Below the pieces are notes generated by a model. It searched no databases. It was not told where the DNA came from and worked only from the letters and a program-made list of their open reading frames with translations. Of a DNA stretch of 64,000 nt, positions 38,983 through 50,419 are shown one piece after another. The position numbers and the translations under genes are program-made. This stretch comes from Selaginella tamariscina (lineage: Eukaryota; Streptophyta; Lycopodiopsida; Selaginellales; Selaginellaceae): NCBI GenBank assembly GCA_003024785.1, contig PUQB01000056.1, positions 544,501 to 608,500 of the forward strand, in the 5' to 3' direction. Each line of letters opens with the position of its first letter. The stretch's first letter is position 1.

Positions 38983-38983
<1 letters not shown>

Positions 38984-39059
38984 GATTATAAAATATATAA
39001 TATATTAACAATAATCCCACCAAGACTTTAAATTTAGATAACAAAATTATAAGCGAGCC

Positions 39060-39335
39060 TTCTAGCAAGTAATCTAGAAGAGATTATGCAGGTGGAAAGC
39101 CAGCTACTGGTGTTGTTACCTGTGATGAGTCCAGGCCTGTGTTCTTCAGGTAGCTTACAGCAGGCGTGAGCGCTTTCTCAGCTCCACAAATGGTGTGTGG
39201 GTATCTTTACGTTAGCCCCATACCAGCTTGAGTTCTGTGTAGATACCTGAGAATTAATTTCACGTATTTTTGCAGATTGTTGAAGATGATCTCCGACGAA
39301 AAGACCGAGCTATTGGTCCAAACACTTTCCATAGG
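39060..39335 (+). other. Higher-GC patch with possible orphan exon
   Basis: A less AT-rich stretch ends in 'tttttgcag' at 39273, followed by an open stretch (VEDDLRRKDRAIGPNTFHR) and a GT at 39335. It may be a 5' exon of the PLATZ gene or a fragment of another gene. I do not recognise the peptide. Confidence 0.3.
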
Positions 39336-39489
39336 TACCAATATACTGTTATCTCTATCTATAGTGGTTGTGTATACATAAATACATGTATATTTGTATA
39401 TGTGTAATTTTGGCCTTTTTTTTCGAAAGGGTCTTATTACCTTTTAATAAGCGTTATATAAGTGGGCGACAGACAAACCTAGGATTGTC

Positions 39490-40213
39490 ATGGAGATGAG
39501 AGAGGGTCCCGAGTGGCTGCAGAGCTTCATTAACGCGGCGGACAGGAAGGGGATAACTATAAGAGGTGTCCGTGTGCATCTGAAAGCGGGAAGAACCACA
39601 TGAAGATGTTCTGCATCTCGTGCCAGAGCCTGAGTTGCGAAACGTGTGCGAAATCGCACCGCAGACACGGCACCATCTTGGAGATGAGAAAGGCATCTCA
39701 TAGAGCATCAATAGCGCTGGAAGATATTAGGGTTGTGATCAACATTAAAGATGTACAACCTTACGTGGTGAATGGGGTATTGTGCTCTTCTTAAACAGAC
39801 CTAATGAGAAGGGTAGGCCTTATGGGAAGACTTGCATCAACTGTAAGCGGCCACTGCTTGCCAAGTCGGAGATGATAGAACCTGGTGATTATAAGTTCTG
39901 CTGCCTGGCGTGTAAGAGGGATTACATTGTGAATAAACCGGAGGAGCTCTTCATGTTCACATTCGGATTGGCAGAGGATCCGGAAAGGATTGAAGATCCC
40001 ATTAAAAGGGTTCCTTATTACGAGTTTGATTTAACAACCAAAAGGGTTGAACATCCCATTGAAAAGGCTCCTTTAGACAAGTTTGCTTGGGGAAGAGATT
40101 TAACATTGGGTGCTCTGCCAGCCAAGGTTACTAAGGTTGCTGAGAATAAGGGGGATGATGATACTCATGGTGTCATAACTAAATGGGTACCATTGAGCAT
40201 TAGAGTTGTTTGA
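39490..40213 (+). CDS. PLATZ-family zinc-binding transcription factor, two frameshifts
   Basis: PLATZ proteins are plant-specific nuclear zinc-dependent DNA-binding regulators. From ATG 39490 the frame gives EGPEWLQSFINAADRKG. After a one-base correction in the G4 run at 39549 it continues NYKRCPCASESGKNHMKMFC and ISCQSLSCETCAKSHRRHGT, the Cys/His cluster, then ALEDIRVVINIKDVQPYVVN. A second correction near 39782 gives VLFLNRPNEKGRP and TCINCKRPLLAKSE, followed by the second cluster YKFCCLACKRDY. The tail (RIEDPIKRVPYYEFDL, RVEHPIEKAPLDKFAW) is an imperfect internal repeat. Intronless over this span, unlike most PLATZ genes. Family call good. Confidence 0.88.
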
Positions 40214-40504
40214 TCATGGGTCTTTTATATAATAATGCAAACATGTGTATTTCTCTATCAGTGTGCCCTTGTATATGTGTGTGCACGATCCTGTTCCTCC
40301 GTTCATCAACACTACACGTACGTATTTTGATTTTCTTCTTTCACGATATGCAGTAGTTTTATTCCTTCTGCATAACTTTGTGTTTTTCACACGCACAATG
40401 TTCTATTTGATGTGTCCAAAGCTACTGTCCACGCACACATACAAAGGCACAATCACAACAAAATTCTTGATGATACTTTAGCATGAGTTGTTTAACAGAG
40501 AACA

Positions 40505-40547
40505 ACCTTTTCAAGAAAAGGTAATAGAATCCTTTTCTTGAAAAGGT
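40505..40547. repeat. Perfect inverted repeat (17-bp arms, 9-nt loop)
   Basis: Arms CCTTTTCAAGAAAAGG (40506-40521) and CCTTTTCTTGAAAAGG (40531-40546) are exact reverse complements, extended by one A:T pair, around the loop taatagaat. It lies about 290 bp after the PLATZ stop. It could be a transcript-end hairpin or a tiny transposon relic. Confidence 0.9.
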
Positions 40548-40549
40548 AA

Positions 40550-42640
40550 GTTTTCCAGTTAATGAACTTATTATAATTATAATGAAGATTGAAAGTATGG
40601 TGAGTGTGTACAAAGTCCCAGATATATTTAAGATGAATATGTAAGTTAAAACTGTATATATGTAGAAATTGCAGTAATTCCGGGGCATTTAAGATAGCAT
40701 CTACAATATTAATTAATTTAGGATGGTCGTCGATGAGGGATTTAAAAACCATTCGTTCGATATGATATAATAAGGTTATTGAATACGATGTAAAATGATT
40801 ATTAATGAGGGCAATTTTATAATTGGTTGGTTAATGTATAAAATTGGTAGTTTATGAGGCAATTTTTTAAAATGACTGTTTAATCAAATTTAAGATGATT
40901 ATTAATGGAGCATTGATAATAGATACATATAAAACTTATTATACAAGATATCAATTGTCAATGGATCCACATGAACATAATAAACTTAAAATATAAGATT
41001 GTATAATACACATTACTTCAAAAGTTTTTATATATGTTCAAGTGCATACACATGAACATGTATACATATACATATATATTAGCATACATATTACAACACA
41101 TCTATAATTAAGTTAATTCCTTATTGATTCAAGGATCTCTAAATAATTAAATCGTAAAACATGTGTTAAAAACCATATTTCCTTCTTTTATATAAAAGAA
41201 ATTATATGGTTGTAGCCTTTGAATTGTTATGGTTTATATTTGCGTTATGTCTATCTTTACTTAAAATTAATTATCCTTGATGTCTGAGGATATTTACAAA
41301 GTATGTATAACATTGTAATATAACTATGTAACAAACTATTTAACAAGTCATAAACATATTCTTGACAATGAAGACAACATTTTATGAAGTGTATAGACAT
41401 TGTATAAAACTATAACAATACCATGCAAGCTTCAACATATTAAATAGTTCTCCCTATGTAAGACATACTTTTACAAAAATCTTGAACAACATAATTAATA
41501 GGTTTCATTTTTAAAACCTTGACAAGTATACACTTATAAGGAGTTCACTTTAATAGTACATGTACTTATTTAAAATTGTGGTATTATTAATAAAAAATGG
41601 TATGTGCATAATGGTTTTCTCCTTCTTTAGGCGTGTGGAATTGGCAATGTTAGTTTTTAAATATTAAAGTCCTTTTCTTAAACCCTAACAAAAAGGCAAG
41701 TATATTTTGTAAAATCTGACCTTTCTCATTAATTAATATATATACAAGTATATATTAATTAGGATATAAATAACATTAATTATATAATTATATAATTTAT
41801 TATTAATAACTATTAAACTATATATTAATATAATTTATTATATTAATATGTAGTTATAATTATTTACTCTTAATTTTATTTAATTAACATTGAATTATTA
41901 ATATTATAACAAATTATTAATTAATTTAACTAAGACCCATAAGTGAGTCTAATCGCATGTACTACACATACACCTTTTGTACAATTTCGTATCATATAAA
42001 TTCTCATACAAGTATATTACTTAATTCACAATTTTGTTATAAACATAATGAAAATAATCATCCTTATTATCAAAGATATTTATAAGTCTAATGCATATTG
42101 TGAATGGAACTTTCAAGTTTTTTTTTTTTTTTCCATTTCATTAAAAAAAATAGAAGTCTATGCTTACATATAATGAAATTTAATATGAATAAAAACAACT
42201 TATACTTGATGATCTTCGTGTTTATGTTCAAAATAAGTATAAAGTCTAGAATGATCACAAACGAAGTGCATGCACCAAATATGGGACATGCACTTAGTTT
42301 GTGCCAATTTTGGCCTTTATAAAACTAATCCCTGGTGTGCTTGTACAAGAAGAAGCAAGTGAAATAAAATTGAAGCTTCTTAAATTACATTCAACATTAT
42401 TTGAAGTTTATGATTAATGGGATATAATAAGTAAAGAGACTTAACACCATGAGTTTTGGGCAAGACTTAAGTCTTGCCCTTGCAATGCAATTAGTGATGT
42501 AATACTTTCATATTAAGTGATTAAGATATTCACATATTCAAAAAATAAACATGTGAAACATGAAAATTTCAACAAGCTTGTTTAAATACAATAATAATAA
42601 TAATATCTACAGTTTTAACTTAATGCGATCGATATTGGAG
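40550..42640. other. AT-rich spacer, no gene seen
   Basis: Non-coding AT-rich DNA. The frame at 42104-42322 begins at a poly-T run and shows no domain. Confidence 0.6.
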
Positions 42641-42649
42641 TGTACCTTA

Positions 42650-44397
42650 TCACCACCTAACCAGCAGCAACACGTAGGACGTCCTGTTGACCATTAGGTC
42701 CACGTGCTGCCACTCTGAGTGCCACGTCCCTCTAACAGATGTGCTGGCCGGGCATGTTGGAACTCCCTTATGTAACTCTGTATGTTACCTGGGTTAAACC
42801 TTGTAACCAAAACATGTCATTAGTTTAATACATGCAATTATTACTGAATATATGTTCTGTGTGTGCACGTATGTATCTCACATGAGAGAGGGACATATAT
42901 GTGTCTGTGTAGCACAAAAAATAACAAGTTATCTGTATATTTACATCTCTCCATATATATATAGAGAGAGGGGGAAACTCACAATACAAGAACTTGGAAT
43001 ATAAACACATCTATATATATGATACATGCATTGTAGATAAACACGCGTGTGTGTATATACAGGTATATATATGTATATATATAATTTACCTTTCCTAGGT
43101 TTAGCACACAAGACGGGGACAGTCTCGTCCCCGTCAACAAAATTTACACCGCCCTTCAGAGTCCCCCTCAGCAGAAGCGTTGATCCTAAACGGAATATAA
43201 CACGTGTCGTTGTGCGATGAAAGCTTGTAAACGTACGACCTCTCCGTTAGTACGCCCACTCCATACATACAGAATATCTCCATATCCGGTGCATTAGGCA
43301 CAATCGGTACATATATTGTATATACTATCTATGTAATACACGTACTACGTGTATATTTGTGTGTCACACACGCGCGCGCACGCACGCACACAACTTGCGT
43401 GGATTGAACCAATATTTATAATGGGATCCGAGAGATCGTCAGCAATAACATAGCCCCAATTAGAGTCAGCGCGTTCCATCATACGTGAAGCTAAATAAAA
43501 CATTTTACATATTAAACAAATTAGTAATCCAATTAACGTTTATACATACATATAAATGTTTACTAATAGTATACACATATCTATATGTGCACACACCAGA
43601 CATAAATATATATATTTGCTAAATATATACTAGAATAAAGCTATATTTTTATACTTGTGTATATATATACTGACATTATAAACTTGTATAATGTTTGTAT
43701 TCTAATCATGTATACATTTACTAACGGTATAAACTACAATTTATTCATTGTAGATGCGGTATATAATTTGCCATCTGCAACTGATTGTACACTCTCCCAG
43801 CTCATTTCATGGTATTCTGTCTACACGTCGCCACAGGATACGTTCTCCCTTACAGGTGTTTGCTTATCTATATTCTGCAATAAAATAAATGATTGAAACA
43901 AAAAATACTCCTAATCAAGTTACATATTATACATTGCGATTGTCATATCACCAAGCACATGGAGAGAGAGAGAGAGAGAGAGATTCCTTAGTGCATGGTA
44001 GAGTCAAATAATAACATATACTCCCGTTTCTGAAATGCTCAATGCTTTGCTACCCAACCTTCGGAGTCAAACAATTAATACTATAAATAATTTTAACTAT
44101 AATATATATATAAGACAACTTATATGCATATACAATTACGTATGTATGTAATATCGTATATATTACTATATATATTATTTGATTAAGCATGAATTATTAC
44201 ACACAAAATATTTAGACACTTTATTGTATAGTTATATACATATAGCTCAACTTATAATTTGTACAAATAATAATTTATTATAATTATTAGATATAAATTT
44301 AAATATTTATTAAGAATATACCTTCATCGCCGCCACCTCCACCGTGAGAAACACATTTTATGTAATTTACACTCATCCGCACGCTCACCACACAGAG

Positions 44398-44462
<65 letters not shown>

Positions 44463-44506
44463 CTGTTTCATTATCCAGCCTCGTATGTTCCAGACAACAT
44501 AAGGGC
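42650..44506 (-). pseudogene. PDAT: PDAT (phospholipid:diacylglycerol acyltransferase), 3' two thirds, degraded
   Basis: PDAT transfers an acyl group from phospholipid to diacylglycerol, making triacylglycerol at the ER. Minus-strand exons: 44506-44463 (PLCCLEHTRLDNETG), around 44350-44322 (HGGGGGDE), 43848-about 43750 (TEYHEMSW, ADGKLYTA), 43490-43395 (SRMMERADSNWGYVIADDLS), 43304-43090 (VPNAPDMEIFCMYGVGVLTE, RSYVYKLS, VNFVDGDETVPVL), 42799-42650 (RFNPGNIQSYIREFQ, LLEGRGTQSG, then VDLMVN). The catalytic Asp region (VDGDETVP) is recognisable. Damage: a Trp codon became TAG in the 43.8-kb exon, frameshifts occur near 43150 and 42705, and splice sites at 43305 and 43750 are not canonical. The catalytic-Ser exon (PHSMG) is not seen. 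The 5' part lies on the other strand at 50179-55370. Confidence 0.85.
44399..44460. repeat. (TA)n(GA)n microsatellite
   Basis: About 10 TA units followed by about 20 GA units, in an intron of the PDAT 3' fragment. Confidence 0.95.
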
Positions 44507-44823
44507 CTACATTTAAAACAATTACTCTTGATATGTATATATATACATACATTACGTAAACATGTTATGCTGAAAAAGAAACTACATACCACTCTAGAGG
44601 CAAAATACGTGTGTATGTGTGTGAATCACAACATTTTTAGTTGCATATAGATACAGAGTTAACTTAGAAACAGCTCGAATGTTCCTAAACATAAAAATAG
44701 GATGCTTTTACTGTAGACTTTTCGTATATATTTTAGATACACACGTGCGCTTTGAAAAATATATACATATAGAAGAAACTAGAACATACATATATATTCA
44801 ACTATCTAATATAGATGAATGAG

Positions 44824-44826
<3 letters not shown>

Positions 44827-44903
<77 letters not shown>
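44827..44903. repeat. (TC)n(TA)n microsatellite
   Basis: About 20 TC units, a short interruption, then about 13 TA units. Confidence 0.95.
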
Positions 44904-44905
<2 letters not shown>

Positions 44906-44909
44906 TCAC

Positions 44910-45045
44910 ACATATATATGTATGGATACGAATGTGTCTTATAGCATATATACACTAGATATTCACATATACCTAACAGCAGCCACACACACGTACACGA
45001 CAAAAAAGTATATAGCCATATCACAATTGCATTCATATATGAACA

Positions 45046-45082
<37 letters not shown>

Positions 45083-46270
45083 CACACACTAGTTTGACAT
45101 ATGTAGTTTCTGTTGTGTATTTTGTTTGTATACATAAATTTTTCTTGTTATTATGCTAATTAATTATAATAAAAATAATAAATAATTTCATAAACTTTAT
45201 AACGTAAAAGGAAAAATTAATGTATAAAATGTATTTTCACTGGCAATAATAATGATATGTACTTTATTTAATTGATTTTAAATATTTAAATAAGCTACTC
45301 ACATCATTATTTAACTGATTTATTATAACAAACATATTTTATTAAATAATAGGAATTAATATAAGATTTGCAATTTATTCTATTTATTTAATATAAGCTG
45401 TCGTGTTTATTCATTTTAATTACAAAAGTATGTATTATCTTAGCAATTCATGCTACGCAATTAAAAATAATGAAATATATCTGGTTCTTTGAACTTTCAC
45501 GTAAAGTTCAAAGACTTTATAGTATATAATAATTAAAATAAAACCTACATTTTTACTAGAAGGGATAAAGCATTTAAACTGAAATTAATCTGATTCATTA
45601 CTTTAAATTAAATTAATAAATTAAATAAATATAAAATTATTTTAAATGAATATAGATATAAATCACATATATTATTTAGATAATGTTTTTAAAATAATAA
45701 ATTTCAAAAAGAGTTTGACCAAGGGTTATACTCTATTATATGCATCTCGCATTATGTTATACCATTTGTTGCATAATCCAATAGAACTTTGCCTGCTGCT
45801 TGAATTCAAATCACTGCTTCATTATCCCTCACGTCAGCCGACACTAGCTCGGTTCTTTTGTGAAAACCAAATAAACCAGGTCGAGAGAGAGAACATGGAA
45901 GATTTGCCAAAAACATGCAGAACATGGCAGAGGGAGTGTGTGTGTGTGTGTGTGCGTGCGAGAGAGAGAGATATGCTAGTTTATATCAACTTTAGTTGGT
46001 TTGTGTGTTTGGTCCTTGCGTGCATGTCCATCTGTCTGTGTGTAATCACACTTATAAGAAAACCCTCTTCTTCGTTTTGTAGAATGGTGCTACTTTGTAC
46101 TTAAGAACGTGCTTGTGTGATTTAGAAAATACACACATGCATAACAGTGATAACAAATATTAACACACACACACACACACATTAAAATAGTTTTAAAAGT
46201 AAAATTTAATAGAATTAAAGTAGCTCATGTCCAAAATAAGTAAAATAAAGAAAATCACGTCCAATATAAA
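44910..46270. other. Spacer, no recognised gene
   Basis: AT-rich with a (TA)n run at 45049-45079. The open frame 45646-46104 has a less AT-rich middle (QVERENMEDLPKTCRTWQ) but turns into (GT)n-coded CVCVCV, and I cannot support it as a gene. Confidence 0.45.
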
Positions 46271-46276
46271 ACAAAG

Positions 46277-47610
46277 TTAAAAAAACATAAAAATAAAAAG
46301 TTCAATAAAATAAAATAAAGAAAAAAGGAAGTCCGGGAGTAAAAGAATGTTGAAAAGTTGTTTGAATGGGAAATAGATCTTGTGTAAAGTTGGCTGATGA
46401 GTGGCAAACACCTTTGTAGCAGGAAAGTTAAGCACATAACCTGGGATGTGAAAGAGCATTGCATGCTGTCCGTCCGTCCTGAAGATCCAAAGCCACGTAA
46501 TAATGCATGTCCATCCCAAAAAAAGTGAGATAAAGTGCTTCAGTACCAAAGGAAATTACACCAGTTATGACAATATATCCTGAAATAGCCACAGTAGGTT
46601 AATAGTACACATACATTAAAGATTATATATAATTTTGATTATATATAATTTTCGATCGTACCATTTTAAAATAACTTAAAATTCACAAGACGGAATATCT
46701 GGTCCCATAGGGTACTGAGTTCGTTACTGTTACAGAAAGTAAAAAAGTATTAATAGCACAGGAAATAATAAAATCGTATGTAAATCACGCATACATGATG
46801 GTATGAATGTATATGCGTGGATTAATACAAATTCATGTATTTATACATGAGTATAGACAAAAGTACACGAGCGTATGTAGGCTAGGTTCATATAGATATA
46901 TACGTTTAGATAAATAGATCTATAAATATAAAGAAAACAAACAGTCCATAGAGTTGTTTGTTTTTTGTGACAGCAGTTTAAAAAGGCAAATCTGTACAGA
47001 CACCCATGAAAATCACCATATTTCCCTAATTAGCTTAACCACTAATGACGGCTCTCTCTCTCACACACACTCACACTTTAAAAACCAGAAGACAATCAAA
47101 CCAAAATTAAGCACCTCTATAATTTTGCTAAGGAAATTATAAGCCATGTAGGCATATACACACATGCTACTACTATGTTGAATGTTTATACCTGAACATC
47201 GAGAAGCCTTTGAGAAGTGGCTATTTCAATAACCATGCCCATATAGATTATTCCATTTAAATTTGCAGCTGTTGATATGAATCACCACATCGGGGACTAA
47301 GAGTCCACCCGTCTATCTAAGAACAATATCTTGTTCAGGAACAACGGACATAAATTCTTCAGCAAGGTCTTGAACAAAACATTGTTTCAAACAGTTTGCC
47401 TGGGCCTTGGAATGAAGATAGTAAGGAAGCTCTTGCACTATAATCTTCTTATTAATCCAATCACATTTGCTTGCACTGTACTTATCTCTCCATTTCAGAA
47501 ATGCTGTTGCATCTTTGGCATGCCCAAGAATTCGTTCATTCTGCAACTGTGGGTCCTCGTATTTCATTTCCTATTTGTCAGACGACTTCTCCGCAGCCTC
47601 AAGTAAGTTG
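46277..47610 (-). CDS. Unrecognised gene, at least two coding blocks
   Basis: Block 1 (about 47610-47313) reads LNLLEAAEKSSDK, an in-frame TAG, then EMKYEDPQLQNERILGHAKD, ASKCDWINKKIIVQELPYYL and QCFVQDLAEEFMSVV. Block 2 (about 46549-46380) reads FISLFLGWTCIITWLWIFRT, AMLFHIPGYVLNFPATKVFA, with a membrane-like segment. Between them 47270-47190 has coding-like sequence (LNGIIYMGMVIEIATSQRLL) ending at a GT. Composition and lack of low complexity argue for a real gene with introns, soluble N-terminal and membrane C-terminal parts. I cannot name a family. The in-frame stop and small frame shifts suggest the same indel problem as elsewhere. Confidence 0.5.
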
Positions 47611-47756
47611 AGATCGCAACTTAAAATTCATAACAGGCTTGTAACATGTATAGCATGCTAACGATTTTGCATCCCCTCCTACACAGATTGACATAGTGTG
47701 ATAGCGTAAGAAAAATGAATGACAAAGAAATAAATAAAAAAACTCGCGTGAGGTAA

Positions 47757-47995
47757 CTGAAGGAGGGAAATAGCAAACACAACAAAATATCAAATGAGTA
47801 ATAATACAGCAAAGAAGCAAGGCAATGGAAGGAGGGAAATATATGAACACACAACATACCAAATGAGTAACAACACAGAAACAAGGCAATGGAAGGAGGG
47901 AAATACTATAAACACCAGCAAATACCAAATGAGTAACAAAACAGCAAAGAATTGAGGCAATGGAAAGAGGAAAATACTATAAAAACACACAACAA
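47757..47995. repeat. Minisatellite, about 67-bp unit, 3.5 copies
   Basis: The unit 'caatggaaggagggaaat' followed by 'accaaatgagtaacaacaca' repeats three times fully, with starts near 47755, 47824, 47887 and 47958. Units differ by small indels. It lies in the upstream part or first intron of the unrecognised minus-strand gene. Confidence 0.85.
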
Positions 47996-48109
47996 AAAAT
48001 CGTGAGCTTTGTACCTTTCATAAGGACGCTACCTCAGAGAATCAATTGCCGTGTGGGTTAGGGCCTCGCTGCTTCAAAGAATCAATTGATTAACGCTAGG
48101 GCAATACGC

Positions 48110-50178
48110 AAAAATCTTTAAATAAGTAAAGAATGAATTATATTAAAAACTATAAATACTTTAATTAAATATTAAATAATTGTCTTGTAATTTAATTTAA
48201 ACATAAACTTTTATTTGTTTTAAAAACAAGACATATACCTTAAAATAAATCAAGCATTTCAGCCAGTAAGTTGTTACATATATGTGACTCACAATATATT
48301 ATATACGATGTAAACTATACCATATAGCTAAATAAATAAACCTTAATCTGTGAAATACACATGTATATACTATTAATACTAAACAGTAATAATATTAAGT
48401 TTAATAATAATTACGATTGCAGGTGTGTATAGAGAAGAGTGTATAAACTTCTCTAGAAAAAAGGTTTGTACACACACACACATATATACATATATGTATT
48501 ATAGTTGTACTTACAATCAATGTTGCAGCCTGCTTTGCAATGCCAAGCAAAAGCTCAAGCTTATGTCGACTGTATACAAAAAGCAGCAAAATCGACGGGT
48601 TCTTGAAAATAAATATAATTAATAAAAGAATTTTCTGATTTTTGTTTAATTATAAATTTGGGAAATTTTCACATATACCCCTGAAATTTACATATACATA
48701 CCTTTATATTTACAACATTTCAAAATTAAAAGTAAAATATATATTTTTTAAATCAATACAAATTTATAATTTTATTATATTTAGGTCCAAAATCAACCTA
48801 TTGCACATATATATCACAATATAATAAAATTATTTTAAGAAATAAGCCATTTCCTAACATTTCTTACTATGACATTTTACATTTAATACTTAATAAGATT
48901 CAGTTTATATATATTATTAATTAAATATATATTTTTAATTAGTATTATTATTTTAAAAGTACATATTGTGTCGTGATGCTTTTCCCTGTTCTCAACTATT
49001 GAAGGTTTTAAGGATATATATATATGTAAATTTAAAATATTTAGAAAGGTATATATGTATATGTAAATATAATCAATTTTAGGTGACTAAATTTTATATT
49101 ACAAAATGCTGAATTAATGTTGTATTTATTGGATTTAATGAGATAATGTAATATGTTTAAGGGGTATGCAAATTCATATTAAATAGAAAATTTAAATTAA
49201 TATATTAATAATGTTTATTATACCCTATATATAGTTTAGGGTTTAGGGTACATTTTTTTGATGAGAAAAGTTACTTGGTTTTATAATTAATCCTTGGGTC
49301 AAACTTATTGTAATTTATTATTTAAAAACATTATTAAATAATATATGTTATTTATATCTAAACTATTAAATTCATTTATGTATGTGATATTTATTTAATT
49401 TAAAATAATAATTTCCAGTTAAAGCTTTATCCATTTGAGCTAGGTTTATTTTAATTATATACTATAAAGTCTTTTGAAAATTCAAAGAACCTTATATATT
49501 ATTATTTTCAATTGCACAACATGGTAAAAGAATTAGTTGATATTAAGATAATACATATTTTAAAAAACTGAGTCCAGGTGGCTTTAAAAAACCCAAATTG
49601 ACCTTAATCAGCTACACACACGCCCACACACATATTGTTTAAAGTTAAAATATATAACACAAATGATAAATATATTATTTAGAGTTAAAAATATATAACA
49701 TTGCATGATTATTAAGTTAATTAATGATAAATTTGATTCAAGGCTAATTTGGGCATTTTAAGAAGAATTTGAAAATTATATAAAACTAGAGGGTCAGTTT
49801 GATAATTTTCCCTACATATTTTTATAAGAGAAATGAATAACACAATCAGTTTATATTAAATAAATAGAATAAAATACCATATAATTAATTCCTATTATAT
49901 ATTTGTTAATAATAAATCTATTAAATAATTAGTTAAAAATTATATACATTAATTTTCCCTTTTACGTTAAAAATATGAAATTATTTTTATTATTATTAAT
50001 TAGCATAATAACAAGAAAAATTTATGTGAGTTTAATAAAATAGGTTTTATTAAAATAACATAATGATATAAATTTAATAAAAAGGCTTAGAACGGGAAGG
50101 CAATCAGTGATTCAATGCGCAAATATTTGGTAAATAATTAGTAAAATATTTAGTGGGTTTTAGCGGGTTTTCTACAAA
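48110..50178. other. AT-rich spacer upstream of PDAT 5' fragment
   Basis: No gene seen. Contains a telomere-like 'gtttagggtttaggg' at 49236-49250 and dispersed AT repeats shared with 15.5 kb and 28.2 kb. PDAT's promoter should lie at its right end. Confidence 0.55.
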
Positions 50179-50252
50179 ATGCTCAGAAAGAGGGAGAACA
50201 ATGAAGAAGAACGCGCAGATGTGATCAAAATCGGGAAATCAGGGGATGGGAT

Positions 50253-50419
50253 GTTACAGAACACCCATTTATTCATCTCATCACCGACTTAAAAACTAAG
50301 CCCCTTCTTCTACCCAGTCTCAGTCCCCAATTAGAATGTGGAGAGATCATCTACCTCTCCCCTGCCGACGTGGTGGAGCCACGTGGAAGAGAGAGGGAGT
50401 CCACGATGTCCCTCCAACA
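50253..50419 (-). repeat. Copia 3' LTR
   Basis: Begins TGTTACAGAAC and ends TCCAACA on the plus strand, matching 54600-54773 almost exactly but lacking a 7-nt segment near its inner end. A purine-rich tract lies just inside (rc GAGTGGGAG). Confidence 0.95.

Noticed and set aside
39122-39250. Possible C/D box snoRNA (GTGATGA at 39123, CTGA at 39247)
   Set aside because: Boxes match but there is no terminal stem and no clear D'/C' pair; too weak to list.
42104-42322. 72-codon plus-strand frame
   Set aside because: Starts at a poly-T tract in AT-rich spacer; no recognisable motif.
44806-45135. Minus-strand frame of 109 codons
   Set aside because: Composed of (GA)n and (TA)n translation (RERERER, YIYIYI).
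45646-46104. Plus-strand frame of 152 codons
   Set aside because: The first part is AT-rich translation and the middle is a (GT)n-coded CVCVCV tract; no conserved block.
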